NCBI RefSeq assembly: GCF_022985175.1
Contig: NC_066882.1
Coordinates: 3,281,980-3,345,979 of the forward strand
Length of the DNA stretch: 64,000 bases
Reading direction: 5' to 3'
DNA from: Labeo rohita
Taxonomy: Eukaryota; Chordata; Actinopteri; Cypriniformes; Cyprinidae
This document shows positions 23,803-36,334 of the stretch, one piece after another. The position numbers were made by a program, and so were the translations under genes. The notes under the pieces are model-generated. The model made no database searches. It was not told the origin of the DNA and saw nothing but the letters and a program-made list of their open reading frames with translations. The first letter of the stretch is position 1. Each line of letters opens with the position of its first letter.

Positions 23803-25225
23803 TCAACACCTCTGGTTCTGCAGGTGAACGTGAATGACAGATGAGCAAATCTGTACAGTCAGGCTTTCATACCACACCTGAAGCATGATTCATAGCAGGT
23901 TGAAATGCACTTTCTAGGGTGTTCTGGGTGGCTGTTGCGTCATTGCTGTGTGGTTGCTAGGTGGATGCTTTCTGGCCAATATTTAATGCGAAAAACTGTG
24001 TTTGTCTTCATTTAGGGATAGTTCACCTAAAAATGAAAACGCTATCATTATTTACTCATTCTCATGTTGTTCCAAATCTGTATGACTTTCTTCTGTAGTT
24101 ACACATAAGAAATAAAATCAGACAGGTTTGGAATGATGTGAGGATGAGAATTTTATGACAGATTTAATGTGAATCTCCCCATTCACCTACGGTGTGGTCA
24201 CATTTAACGTTGTTCTGATCATTTTCACAGGTGAAATCCAGAAATTCCAATAGGATACAAAGCAATCTGAATTTTTGTTGTGAGGGAAAATGTTTTCCCA
24301 TACATTGCTATATTACAATAGACAATAAACCTTTTTGTTCATGAAATTTCGCTATTGTGACCAAACCTTAATGCATAAACATTTATGCAAATAGTTTCCA
24401 TTCAGGATTAAAGCACCAATTTCAAAAAAGTGCATGAAAAATACTTGAATATGAGACTTATGGCTCTATGTTTATTTTTTTTTATTGTCAGTCAGACTAT
24501 TTCTAATTACGTGGAAAAATAACACAGCCCACGCTCTTCAACGTCATTCACGTCTGTAAAATTTGATGTCACTGCTGTTGCCACATGATTTGAAAGTGTT
24601 GTGCAGTGAAACTGACATTGCACAATATATTGCGAAAAACAGACAGTGAGTCAGAAGGATGTTTCAGAGACTGTTTGGGCCAGCTGTCAATGAGTGGTTG
24701 GAGCATACATTTTTTCTATGAATGAGGTTTTAAATGCTGCATGATAAACACTGGTTAGGGCTGTTGTTGTGTACCCTGAGACAACGCCCCCACCAACTGG
24801 AGCTCAGCAGTATCGGCATCCTGCTAGTCACTCCGCGTCTGCTATCAGGGGCTGTAAATGCAGGTATTCGCTAACAGGAGACAATATTTAGCAACCACTA
24901 TAAGTATTGCTTGGGGTTAGCAATTTGAACAAACCTCTAATCCTAGGTTTAAACTTAGGAACTCGTCCCACACTATTTGCTCTGTAGACATAAATGATAG
25001 CTCAAACCATGCAGCTGATTCAGAAGAGGTGTGCTATTACTGTTGCTATAAGTGTTTAGACTTATGACTCTTGCATGGCAAACAATACAACGTGCTAAAA
25101 AAAAAAAAAAAAATCACTGCATTGTAAATGGGACCTTGTTTATATTTAAGGACCACATTTTGGAGTGGGCTTATTTGTCACTTGTGCCAGTAAGCAGACG
25201 CTTGACTTTATTTTTGAACAAATAA
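23803..25225. other. intergenic with one family-B repeat
   Basis: The segment 24,013-24,150 starts TAGGGATAGTTCACCTAAAA and is a family-B repeat. An A run lies at 25,098-25,113. Nothing else is recognisable. Confidence 0.5.
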
Positions 25226-25720
25226 GTGCAGCCTTGGTGAGCATTCCAACGTGCTACTTTTCCATTGTTTTTTTTGTTTTTTTTACGCACTAGACGGACA
25301 TGTAGATGAACTATTGCGCTCACATTTCAAATCTTTTGCAGTGTCTCGCACAAGACTGCTGTTTTTTAAATGCACCTTATTCCATAACAGCGGACCAATC
25401 AGAAGACCTCAGAGGCGGGGCAAGTGTTGCGAGCTTTTGTTTACAGTAGCAAGTTGGCATGGCAACTGTTTGACGACAACATGGCAGAGGAGGCTGTACT
25501 GTAAAAAAACAAAAAAAAAAACACATTACTGCATTTCTAATCAAATGAATGCAGCCTTGATGAGCATAGGGGGCCTTTCACACAAAACAAGTTTTTCCAT
25601 TCCAACACGCTACTTTTCCACTGTTTTTTTTTTTTTTTTGTAAAAACACGCTAGACAGACGTGCATGACCGTTGCGCTCATGTCTCAAATCTTTTGCAGT
25701 GTCTCACACATGAACACCAC
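25226..25720 (+). repeat. two direct copies of a 150-bp repeat
   Basis: Sequence from TGCAGCCTTGGTGAGCATTCC to GCAGTGTCTCGCAC (25,226-25,350) recurs from TGCAGCCTTGATGAGCAT to GCAGTGTCTCACAC (25,550-25,710). Shared internal motifs are ACGCTACTTTTCCA and TCAAATCTTTTGCAGTGTCT. The intervening 200 bases are different and contain poly-A. Confidence 0.7.
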
Positions 25721-25734
25721 ATTTTTTTAAAACA

Positions 25735-26300
25735 CCAACTTTATATCTCAAATTTTTTATTTTCTCGCAATTGCAAGATTATATCTCACAATTTTCCCTT
25801 TTTTCCCCAGAACTGCATAGTACAAACTTGTACAACTTTTTTTTTTTTTTTTTCAGAATTGTGAGATACAAACTCGCGATTGTGAGATAATAACTCTAGT
25901 AATAGTAAGTCTGACTTTTTTTTGTCAGAATTGCATAATATAATCTTGCAATTGAAAATTATAAAGTCAGAATTGTGGGATACAAACTCACAATTTCGAA
26001 TTTTTTCTCAAAACTGCATTTTTGTATTTTGCAATTCTGAATTTTTTACCCTCAGAACTGTGAGATATGAATTGGCAATTCTGCCTTTTTTTCAAAATTG
26101 TGAGTTAAAAAGTCAGAATTGCAAGCTGTAAGCGCGCAATTCAGATTTTTTTTTTCCAGAACGGTTTGATATAAACTCGCAATTGCGAGTTACAAAGTCA
26201 GAATTGTGAGATATAAACCTGCAAAAGAGAGTCTTTTTTCCCCCTCATAAATAGACTTTGTAACTCTCAATTATAAAAAAAAAAGGCAGAACTTGCTTTT
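25735..26300. repeat. degenerate tandem array of AATTGTGAGAT/CAGAATT units
   Basis: Irregular alternation of CTCGCAATTGCGAG, AAAGTCAGAATT and GTGAGATATAAACT motifs continues for more than 500 bases, with T runs between. The units are short palindromes, so the array is nearly self-complementary. Confidence 0.8.
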
Positions 26301-26450
26301 TTTTGACGCAAAGATGCATTCTGTGTAAACGGCCCCTAAAAAATGTTCAAAAACACTAAAAATCTTACAGACAGCACTCTTTTTATCAGTAGTGTATAAA
26401 CAGAAACAAACCACGTCTTGTTATACTAAGGGAAAACAATGAATAACACC

Positions 26451-27360
26451 TTTAAAGGAGAAGTCTTCTTCCAAAATTGACAGATAATGTACTCACCCCT
26501 TGTCATCCAAGATGTTTATGTCTTTCTTTCTTCAGCCATAAAGAAATTATGGTTTTTGAGGAAAACATTTCAGCATTTTTCTCCATATAATGGACTGATA
26601 TGGTGCCCCGATTTTGAACTTCCAAAATGCAGTTTAAATGTGGCTTCAAACGATCCCAAATGCAGTTGTAAACAATCCCAGCCGAGGAAGAAGGGTCTTA
26701 TCTAGCGAAATGATCAGTTATTTTCATAAAAATAATACAATTTATATACTTTTTAATGCCAAATGCTCGTCTTGTCTTACTCTGCCTGAAATGTTTTGTT
26801 CTGGTTCATGACAGTTAGGGTATGTCGAAAACCACCCATCTCATGTTCTCCCTCAACTTCAAAATCGTCTTATATTGCTGTTTTACCTTTTTTGTTAAGG
26901 GTGTTTGATCTTCTTTGCATGTTCACTTTGCATAGACTGGGTCGGTACTTCTGCAGCGATGTAGGATGATTTTGAAATGATTTTCGAAGTTGAGGGAGAA
27001 AAAAGGATTGGAGTTTTTCGACATACCCTAACTGAGATGAGCGTTTGAGAATAAAAAGTATTTAAATTGTATTTTTTTAATGAAAATAACCGATCGTTTC
27101 GCTAGATAAGACCATCCTTTCTTGGCTGGGATCGTTTACATCTGCATTTGGGATCGTTTGAAGCCGCATTTAAACTGCATTTTGGAAGTTCAAAATCGGG
27201 GCACCATATCAGTCCATTATATGGAGAAAAATGCTGAAATGTTTTCCTCAAAAACCATAATTTCTTTATGGCTGAAGAAAGAAAGACATAAACATCTCGG
27301 ATGACAAGGGGTGAGTACATTATCTGTCAATTTTGTTCTGGAAGTGGACTTCTCCTTTAA
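26451..27360. mobile_element. 0.91-kb foldback element (family D), copy 2
   Basis: The perfect inverted ends TTTAAAGGAGAAGT and ACTTCTCCTTTAA continue as inverted arms over most of the element. Each arm carries an ATG-initiated 72-codon frame in mirror positions (26,487-26,705 plus; 27,102-27,320 minus). Both start MYSPLVI and differ at only a few residues. The similarity follows from the palindrome, and the frames are interrupted in copy 1 at 20,470. Confidence 0.88.
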
Positions 27361-29294
27361 GTGTAAAATAAAGTAATGTGCTAATATATTTGTACCAAAG
27401 GTAAAATGTACGTGAGCCATGGTGGAAGGCTCTGACACTGCCGATATTTTTTGGTTATTTGCACTAGTCCTAATTTTCTCTTCAGAAAATGTAAATCTGC
27501 TTTTTATTACTTTTGGCTCTTTTGGCATTTTTGTGAGGGAGTAAAAGGAGAAATTAAGGAGCAGATAGAGGTACAGGATTTGGAAATTACACAATATGTA
27601 TTTGAACCTAAATGACCTGCATGAGCATCACTAACACAGCATGTTAAAACATGTTCACTACCCAACAGGTCACGTTTCCCACGTCAAACCATTTCACCCA
27701 AAAGTGTTATTTAACCCCATTTATATCTTGATATGTTATTGTTTACTGTAGGAGTTTAGCACAGCCTCACATTTGAGCGGAAATCCTAAATAGAACAAAT
27801 GTAATGGTGTAGGTTAAAATAATACCTCAGGATTATACACACACACAACCAGATCATTTCTGTAATGGCTAATGCAATCAACTATCACAGCCATGTCATA
27901 GGCAAAATGGGTTATGACATGCTTTTCTGGGCGTTAAATAAAGCAACAAAAAATACCAGTAACCTGACTACCGCAAGCCTGAGTCAATCACGTTGCATGA
28001 TTTATTTAAATACTTTCCTCCCATCAATTTTGCATCTTAAAGGGAAACTCCTACAAATGCATATGCAACAAGATCAGCTATGTACAAGCATTTTTATCAC
28101 TCATTTTTTATTGCATGTCTTTCACCAGGGCATTTGCGACTGAAAACTACTGTGTGTGACTATGAAAAAATATTTCGGACCACCAGTGGTACTCACCCGA
28201 TAAGTATATTTGTGTTTCCGCTGATCGGGGAGCTTCAAAGGTTTCTATGTTTTAGCAATACTGAGTACTGTATCACAGACATATCTCAGGAATCAAACAT
28301 AAACAAAGTGTAGTGAGAGTGTAAATAAAAGATAAATAAGAGATTGATTGTGCAGTGTTGAGAGCTTTGTTGATTATAATGGAACTTATAATCGTGATGA
28401 CAGCGTTGAATGATTTTTAAGGGAGTTTAAATGAGATATTGGTTTAATACAACGGTCAAATAAACAAGAAGTTAATATTAACTGACTTACATTGTCTGAC
28501 TGTAACAATATTGCCTGATTTTGCTCTATTTCATCGTCAAAAATAGTCTGAAACAAGTCACAACTGAGCCACTGCACATCTCCATTCAAACACAGTAGTG
28601 TTTAGTTAATGAATGAACGTACGTTTTTAAACAAATCTAGTGATTTGTTTATAAATTTTCCATTCATAAAGACAGTCACTTGCTTTATTCCTGAATGAAT
28701 CAGCCATTTAAACAAATCAAATGAATGAATGATTCAGCGATTAAATCAGTAACTTGCCGCCACCTACTGGCAGTTTTATTTTTAAAGTATCTTTTCAGTT
28801 ATTTAAATCATTTAATATTTCTGTATTCAAAATTTTACATTTAAAACAGTAATCTCAACATGAATTTATAAATTCGACTGCACTCATGCCACCTTTGAGC
28901 CTCATTAAACATATGAAAATACACCTACAAGCCACTTTTGTGCCACCTCTGTAGTACAAATTAATTTTGTTAATACTGATTACATTTGATTTGTAACTTA
29001 TTATTCTGCTTGTTCTTATTTTGTTTTTTTAATCAGAAATTTTAAAAAGCTTATAAAATATAACTTTTTAAAACATCTGACAAAAGATGAAATACTTTTA
29101 ACACAGTTCGAATAATGCCATTACAAAGGTAAAAACAAAATTCTCCTTTAATTCAGTTTAAGAAGTCAAATATCACTTCGTAATGGGAAGGCTAATCAGA
29201 TTTTTTTTGATTATTGATTAGAAGGAGCTTCTAAAATGTTGACTGTGTTCCTAAAAAGAAAAGTAAGCATAGAGCTCTGTTCACTTAAAGGTAA
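27361..29294. other. intergenic, no gene seen
   Basis: AT-rich sequence without recognised transposon ends. Frames at 27,865-28,313 have no splice or family support. Repeated AATGAATGA/GATTCA motifs occur at 28,600-28,760. Confidence 0.5.
28757..28770 (-). promoter_or_regulatory. CTCF-like motif (full match to core)
   Basis: CCAGTAGGTGGCGG on the minus strand fits CCASYAGRKGGCRS at all 14 positions. Similar CCACCTACTGGC words recur near other repeats in this window, so it may be carried by an old transposon. Confidence 0.4.
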
Positions 29295-29760
29295 AATAAA
29301 ACAAAGGTAAAATAAAGGTTCTTTATTGGCATAAATGGTTCCTTAAAGAACTTTTAAGATCCATTTGCACAAAATAATCTTAATACTGAAAAATTTGATT
29401 TTTTATATATTTTTTAAAATGTTCTTCACATTATTGGTTCTTTTAAGAACTGTTCATTTAAATGTTCTTTGGGGAACCAAAAAAAAAAAAAAACCTTTAT
29501 GGAATTGCTGCAAAAAAAACAAAAAAACAAAAAACAAACAAACGAACAAAAAAAGTTTTAACCTTTTCAAGAGTGCAGAAGAAGCATTTTTGGTTCCCAA
29601 GAAACCTTTAGTAAAAAGTTCTTAAAACCATTTTTTTCTTAGCGTGAAACAACATTTTAAGAATCCTTTTTCGCTATAAAAATGGAACAGGTTTCATAGA
29701 TGTTAAAGGTTCTTCATGGAACCATCAAAGCCATAACGAACCTTTATTTTTAAGAGTGTA
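29295..29760. mobile_element. MITE with AAGGTTCTTTATTGGCA / TTTTTAAGAGTG ends
   Basis: AAAGGTTCTTTATTGGCATA at the left is the inverse of the right part (CCATAACGAACCTTTATTTT). Inside are repeated GGTTC/GAACC motifs and A-rich expansions. A smaller relative lies in slit3 intron DNA at 58,295-58,502, and a diverged one near 53,130-53,280. Confidence 0.8.
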
Positions 29761-29915
29761 AATCCTGTAGTTTTTCTTAACAGACCGAGTTTGGGATGAC
29801 GCATTAGTAAACTAGTTTTTAAAGTTGCAATGTAAGTACTGATAGATCCTTTCTTCCATGACATTCATCTGAGAGTGTTGGTTTATCACAAAATACAAAA
29901 AATTTAGGGTGGACT

Positions 29916-30103
29916 TGGTTCCCAACCTTGTTCCTGGAGGCACACCAGCAGTACACATTTTGGCTATCACCCTTATCTGACCCATCCATTGAATAGTTGG
30001 AATCTCTAACAAGCTGATAAGTGAAATCATGTGCATTTGATTATGAAAAGCTTGAAAATGTGTAATGTTGGTATGCCTCCAGGAACAGGGTTGGGAAACA
30101 CTG
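29916..30103. mobile_element. 188-bp MITE with CAGTGTTTCCCAACC-type ends
   Basis: The left end GGTTCCCAACCTTGTTCCTG and the right end, read on the minus strand as CAGTGTTTCCCAACCCTGTT, are inverted copies. Both continue into CCTGGAGGCA. Confidence 0.85.
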
Positions 30104-31489
30104 TTCAATGCATCGCCTGTTGATTTGATTTTGAGATGTGGGTGTTTGAACGTTAAGATCTATAAACATGCATTTAGAAAACAGATAGGGTGAACTTTCA
30201 TTTCATGCCGAAACGTCTCTACGCACAAGGATCTGTTATTCTTCAGGGCTCTGGTGTGCTATCAAACTGAATGCATTCCTTTCTCCCTTGAAAACATGCA
30301 GTGCCTGTTTCAAGGATGTAAAACAGTAGCACTGAACCGCAGGCAGAGCGGCGTAATTAAAAGGAGAGCTTGAATGTGGCAATGCGTTCCAAGACATTCA
30401 GTATCAACAGATGCAGTCCAAGACAAACATGTCAGCCGTTTAAGAGTTATCATGTCTTATTTTATCTGGAATATCCTCTATCAAAGACCACCCAGAAGCA
30501 AACACAGCATAATGTTTGCTACATTTCCTTTCAATGTTTTTGTCCCGTCTCCTGTCTCCTCTCCTTCATGCGTTTTCCTCAGACTGCACACGGCTGTCAC
30601 TGCAGATTCACCCGTGACTATGATCCGCGCCTGATTCTGCCCGAGGCTGTTGTGGAGAAATGCTTCGGTGCTGTATGCTAATGAAATTAGTGGTAGCCTG
30701 TCACACCACCTGACTATTTTCAGTGCTTTACCGTCAAATGTCTGGCAGGTTTGCTGGACATGGATTATACAAAAATAAAATGATTTGTAGCGTTTAAAAA
30801 AAAAAAAAAAAACATGTAGCGCCTTAAAGCTCTGGTGGAATGTAGGGCAAACGAGGAGCCGCAGGAGGAGATCAGAGAGTTATGCAATCTGACTCTGTGA
30901 TGATAAAAGCATGGAAAATATCCAAACCAGCTGTTATATTCTCCCAAAGCGATCATCAGCCGCTGTGTCCTCAAGCTCAGCACTACAAACTTAACTGACA
31001 GCTTCATGGTGTTAAAAATGACCAGGGAATCTGAACCAGAATCATTTGCGCTGTCAAGTAAATTAGTACTTGCGTAAGGTCACAATTCACTTTCAATATA
31101 CAATAAAAAAACGACAGACACCATATGGAGCAGAGGAATGCTTTTAAGCAGCACTAAAGGAGTTCACATTCCTGTTCTGGGCATGTGTTGGCTGTATTTA
31201 GTTAACTTTTCACTCTTATTCATTCAACTCATTCACGTAAAGTTGTAGTTTTGTGTAAAAAAATAAAATAAAATAATAATAATAATAATTTCAGGCATTT
31301 AAGCATAAGTCTTAAGATCAATTAAGAAAAAAAAATGAGAAGCATCAAGGTTATCAAGGTGATGTCAGTGTTACAGTACGAAGTATTACTGAATCTCTAG
31401 GAGTTGTATATAGTTGTGTTTACAAAAACCAAGGGTGTAGAATTTATATATCCAATATCCGATATCCAACGACTACTAAATTGTCCGTA
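30104..31489. other. intergenic, no gene seen
   Basis: The part at 30,180-31,060 is less AT-rich and has no transposon ends. It contains several short frames on both strands without family support. A-runs lie at 30,796-30,812 and an (AAT)n run at 31,268-31,290. Confidence 0.45.
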
Positions 31490-33000
31490 GCAATAATTTG
31501 CTTATTTTACATTGACTGCCACTCTATATAGACAATCAGATACAACAATGATTTCTCAAATATTTATTACAATAAATATACTGATAAACTGAAGTCACTT
31601 GAATAGTATGAGGTGACTGGATGCTATCAACTGACATCCTTTTGAACTGCAGCCAACGGAATTGCAGTGGTCAAACTGTTTAAAATATAGTGAATTAAGC
31701 TACAAACTCAAAATGCACAATGTTTCCATCTAACATACATTTTGAGGTGCCGCTTGTCAAATTACTGGAGTGTTTTCACTAGTTAGCAGTAAACCGGTTA
31801 CCTCACCTGAATATATTCGTAGATTAGTGCTGGATCTTTGGAATGAAAATATTGATATTCTATTTGTAAACACCATACTTTTTCGCTTATTTTAGTTAAT
31901 CCCATAAAACTAGCAAACTAAGCCAGTAGCTGTACTGACAGTGTTGTGTAAACATGGCTGAAGACGCTAAAAGCAGAGGAACAGACAAAGCGAATCAATT
32001 GAGTGAGTCATTTACCCTGGAACTGCTCCGGTTGATTCATGCTTGTGACTTCGATCATTCAGTTCAAGAGATTCGCTAACAAAACCAAATTAAAAGAGAC
32101 ATTATTTTTTTAATTTCGACATCGCTTGTAATGATTTTTAAAAAGCACATATAGTGATGGGTGAAACTGAGATTTTTGAAACTCTGAATCAGTTAAACCA
32201 TTGCGTTGCAAAATGATTCACTGTTTTGAAAAACTCCAATGGGATCATGTATCACGAATCATTTGATTCAGATTGGTAATTCAAATTGCGTATCGCGAAT
32301 CATTAGATGTAGAGTGGGACTTTGGAACACGTACTGAGAATCTTTGATTCAGATCTGAACTTCAGAGCGGGTTTGCGAATCATTGCGTGAATGGAATGAT
32401 CCAAGAATCATTTCGCGAATTGAATGATTCGCGATCCACGCTCCGAAGTCCCCATTTGAAATTATGGTTCTCAATAATTATTCAGATAGGGAGCTCAGAG
32501 GAGGATTGTGCGAATCATTTGATTTAGATTGGGATTTCGGTGTGGGTTCATTAATCTTTTGATTCAGATCAGGACTTCAGAACGTGCAAGGTGAATAATT
32601 TTTCTGATTTTATTTTTTTTATTTTAACATTAGAAAACATTAAACCATTAAGGCAGTTTGAAATTTGTTTGAAGTTTGAAATTTTACACAAATACAAATA
32701 TCTTAAGAAATTTAACCATAGTTAATAAGTGCATGAACATAGAAATTGAGTTTTGACAGCTTTAGGATTAACAGAGCTTTGGATCATTCCCATAACTGTG
32801 TAGTCTAGAGCAACTTTAAATAGAGAAATGAGAGGTTTACAGACAGATTTTTGTTTATGTATGTGATATTTAGCTAGTGGGAAACACAAATTGAGTTATT
32901 TTTACCTATATTCACTTTTGAGTAGTCAAACAATTCAAAGAAAACATATTTTTACATGTAAAGTGATATGACACCATCATTTTGTACATTTCAGTACCTA
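31490..33000 (+). repeat. paralogous repeat segment, copy 1
   Basis: Sequence from TCTATATAGAC through TTAGCAGTAAACCGGTTACC, AAAAGCAGAGGAACAGACAA and GAATCATTTGATTCAGAT to CCTATATTCACTTTTGAGTA is matched in the same order at 49,235-52,010. The GAATCATTTGATT units here (32,210-32,600) are few and diverged. A 41-codon ATG frame at 31,954-32,079 lies in the shared part but has lost its ATG in the other copy. Confidence 0.8.
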
Positions 33001-33017
33001 AGAACAACATGCTGTTT

Positions 33018-33036
33018 GCAACACTGCAAAAAAAAT

Positions 33037-33079
<43 letters not shown>

Positions 33080-33425
33080 TATATATATATATAAAATAAA
33101 AAAATAAAGATTTTTACTTAGTATTTTTGTTGTTTTCTAGTATAAATACCTAAATATTTTTGAATCAAGATACATTTACTTGAGAAGCAAAATAACTTAA
33201 GGTATTAAGTCTTGTTTTCTGAGAAATGTATTAAAATTTTGCTTAAAATGAGAACAAGTATCTGTCAATCGGGTAAGATAAGTAATCTTACTTTAAATAG
33301 AAAACAAGATTATTTTTCTTACCCCACAGGCAGATATTTTATCTTGTTTTAAACAAAGACTAGAAAATCTTTCTTTCTTTTTCTTTGCAGTGAAACAATT
33401 TGAAGATTTTTTTGTCTTGTTTTAA
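33018..33425. repeat. CACTGCAAAAAA-family repeat with (TA)n expansion
   Basis: It starts ACACTGCAAAAAAAAT and ends CTTTGCAGTG, an inverted terminus. Motifs GTCTTGTTTTCTGAGAAA and TTACCCCACAGGCAGAT match the copies at 265-520 and 46,880-47,242. A (TA)n run at 33,038-33,092 sits near the left end. Confidence 0.75.
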
Positions 33426-34985
33426 TCATCAACTTAAATATATGTGGGGGAGGGGGACCCCCAAAAAACCAATGGGGTAAGAAAAATAAAATTTATTCAA
33501 GATTTATTTTTTGACAACATTGTATCTTTTGCCAACTCTGCTTTTTTCTGGATGTTTTTTTTTTTTTTCAGATGTTGTTCAGATGTTAAAGTAACATGGA
33601 ACCCAGTTTACAATCCATTTAACGACCGTAATCTGCCATAATATTCATATCATTTTGATTTCATGGTGTTCACGGGTTGTTTTTGTCTTCTTTGAATCAG
33701 TTCGGATTTCAAAGAGTGGAAAAGCAGAATATGGACAGCTGATGTTAAGCTTAAACAGCTGCTTTATCAACAATTTCTTCCAGACCCACAGCAATGTCTA
33801 ATATTCCACTAAAGTGATAGAAAGAGCCATTGTATCAGTAAGGACATAAAATAAGTGATGTGTCGCAGGCTCTCTCTGTTAAGCATGGCTCTTTTCTAAG
33901 GATGAGGCAACTCATCAAAGCCTGAAGCAAAGGACATGGAAAACTCATTAATACATTTACACCCTGATAAATACCCCCTAAATAAATGCCATCTGCCAGG
34001 AGAGAAAGAGGTCAGGGTGAAGAACGGATGGAGAAGAAAAAAGATCATTTTGTACCTCTTGAGTTTTAACAGAGTAAACAAGGATGATTCTGATGGAAAT
34101 CCTAGCGGATATGACAATGAGACAGCATGTGCAAGACAGATGGCATCTATCACAGACAGCACCCGGAATACGACGGGACCTGTGTGTTGATGAAAAACGC
34201 AGAGAAAGTGAGAAGTGAACACATATACATCAAAACTAACGAACAGAGGCGACACGCTGTGAGGCCCCCGTCTGTTAAAGCCGACCGTGCACTCTGCTTT
34301 CCTCCATTCCTGCCGCATTCCTGCCTCCGCCGCGGCCGACGTCCTAACAACCGGCCCGCTCCTGCTGCGCCTGTACCACCAATGGAAGTTCTTTAACATT
34401 AATCTGCTCTCGTTTAGAGTTCTCGCTTGGCTAATTATCCCATAGTATAGAGTTTATTAGGTGCTTTGTGCTTGCCTGATAAATGCACTGGAGTGGGTTT
34501 CAGTGGCAGGGCCAGATGGCTATGCCTGGAAGGCAATGTGGGATCACGGTGCCCCTCCAAATCCAGCTACGGCACAAAGATACACACACAAACATGCACA
34601 TAACCTCGTTCCTTTCAACACCTGTTGTGAAAGCAGGGCTCACTTTCTCTGAAGGCTATCATTGTGAGGATTTTAATGAATGCTTGGAAGGCTACTGCAG
34701 TTTTATTGGCATGTGAAACGCGTGAGAGCTTCATTGATATTGAGCATGTCTGGAAATGTTTCATATCAAAACAACCGGAGAAAGACATGGCTGATCAACG
34801 GCATTTCCAACGGAAATTGATTGGTGGTCTGTAAAAACAACACTTTTATACATCCATACATCTATATTCAAATGATTAATAGAATATAAATAATACGAAC
34901 ATATTTATATTCCATTAAATATTTTTTTAAATATTTAATTTAAAATGTATTAATACGAAATATAAAATATTATGGTAATTTTGGG
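33426..34985. other. intergenic; compositionally normal block
   Basis: The part at 33,880-34,790 is not recognisably repetitive. It includes a GC-rich patch at 34,255-34,390 with overlapping frames on both strands. None has a recognisable domain or convincing splice sites. It could be regulatory. Confidence 0.4.

Positions 34986-34988
<3 letters not shown>

Positions 34989-35053
<65 letters not shown>
34989..35053. repeat. (AT)n microsatellite
   Basis: About 65 bases of perfect AT dinucleotides, just upstream of the Tc1-type foldback. Confidence 0.97.
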
Positions 35054-35057
<4 letters not shown>

Positions 35058-35105
35058 GAAATTGAGAGATAGATAAAGACATTAGGCCTACAAATATACT
35101 GTCTA

Positions 35106-36334
35106 CAGTTAAGGTCATAAGTTTACATATACCTTGCAGAATCTGCAAAATGTTAATTGTTTTACCAAAATAAGAGGGATTATACAAAATGCATGTTATT
35201 TTTTATTTAGTACTGACCTGAATAAGATATTTCACATAAAAGACATTTACATATAGTCCACAAGTGAAAACAGTAGTAGAATTTATAAAAATGACCCCGT
35301 TCAAATGTTTACATACACTTGATTCTTAATACTGTGTTGTTACCTGAATGATCGACAGCTGTTTTTTTTGTTTTGTTTTGTTTTGTTTTGTTTACTGATT
35401 GCCGTTTACTGTTCCTGAGTTGATAGTTGTTCACTTGTTTGTCCTGAACAGTTAAACTGCCTGCTGTTTTTCAGAAAAATCCTTCAGGTCTCACAAATTC
35501 TGTTTTTTCAGCATTTTTGTGTATTTGAACCCTTTCCAACAATGACTGTGTGATTTTGAGATCCATCTGCTCACACTGAGAACAACTGAGGGACTCATAT
35601 GCAACTATTACAGAAGGTTCATCTGATCCTTCAGAAGGAAAAACAATGCATGAAGAGTCGGGTGTGTAAACTTTTGAACAGAATGAATATGTGTACATTT
35701 TTCTTATTTTGCCTCAATATCTTTTTTTTTTTTCATTAAGTACTGGCCTTCAGAAGCTACAAATGATACTTACATGTTTCCCAGAAGACAAAATAAGTTA
35801 AATTTACCCTGATCTTCAAATTCAAAAGTTTTCACCCCCATCTCTAAATGCATTGTGTTTCCTTCTGGAGCATCAGTGAGTGTTTGAACCTTCTGTAAAA
35901 GTTGTATATGAGTCCCTCAGTTGTCCTCAGTGCGAAAAGACGGATCTCAAAATCATACAGTCATTGTTGAAAAGGGTTCACATACACAAAAATGCTAAAA
36001 AAACCAAAGAATTTGTGGAACCTGAAGGATTTCTTATAGGTTTAACTGTTCAGGACAAACAAGGGACTCATGAACAACTATCACTAAATAAAAAAAAAAC
36101 ACAGCTGTGGATCATTCAGGTAACAACACAGTATTAAGCATCAAGTATGTAAACTTTTGAACAGGGTCATTTTTATAAATTCAACTATTATTTTATCTTG
36201 CGGACTGTGTAAATGTCTTTTATGTGAAATATCTTACTCAGGTCAGTTCTAAATAAAAAATAACATGCATTTTGTATGATCTCACTTATATTTGCAGATT
36301 CTGTAAGGTGTATGTAAACTTTTGACCTCAACTG
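35106..36334. mobile_element. 1.23-kb Tc1/mariner-type foldback, copy 2
   Basis: The element is flanked by TA. It starts CAGTTAAGGTCATAAGTTTA and ends in the inverse TAAACTTTTGACCTCAACTG. The two halves are inverted copies along most of the length. It matches the element at 17,623-18,763 from end to end. Mirrored frames (35,471-35,698 minus; 35,880-36,137 plus) share the word YESLSC but start with non-ATG codons and are broken in copy 1, so they are not genes. Confidence 0.9.

Noticed and set aside
33896..34399. 167-codon minus-strand frame
   Set aside because: No ATG-supported domain, overlapping frames on both strands in a GC-richer patch, and low-complexity residues. Chance is the simpler explanation.
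35471..36137. Pair of frames sharing YESLSC words, possible small protein family
   Set aside because: They arise from the two arms of one palindromic transposon, start with non-ATG codons, and are broken by stops in the copy at 17,623.
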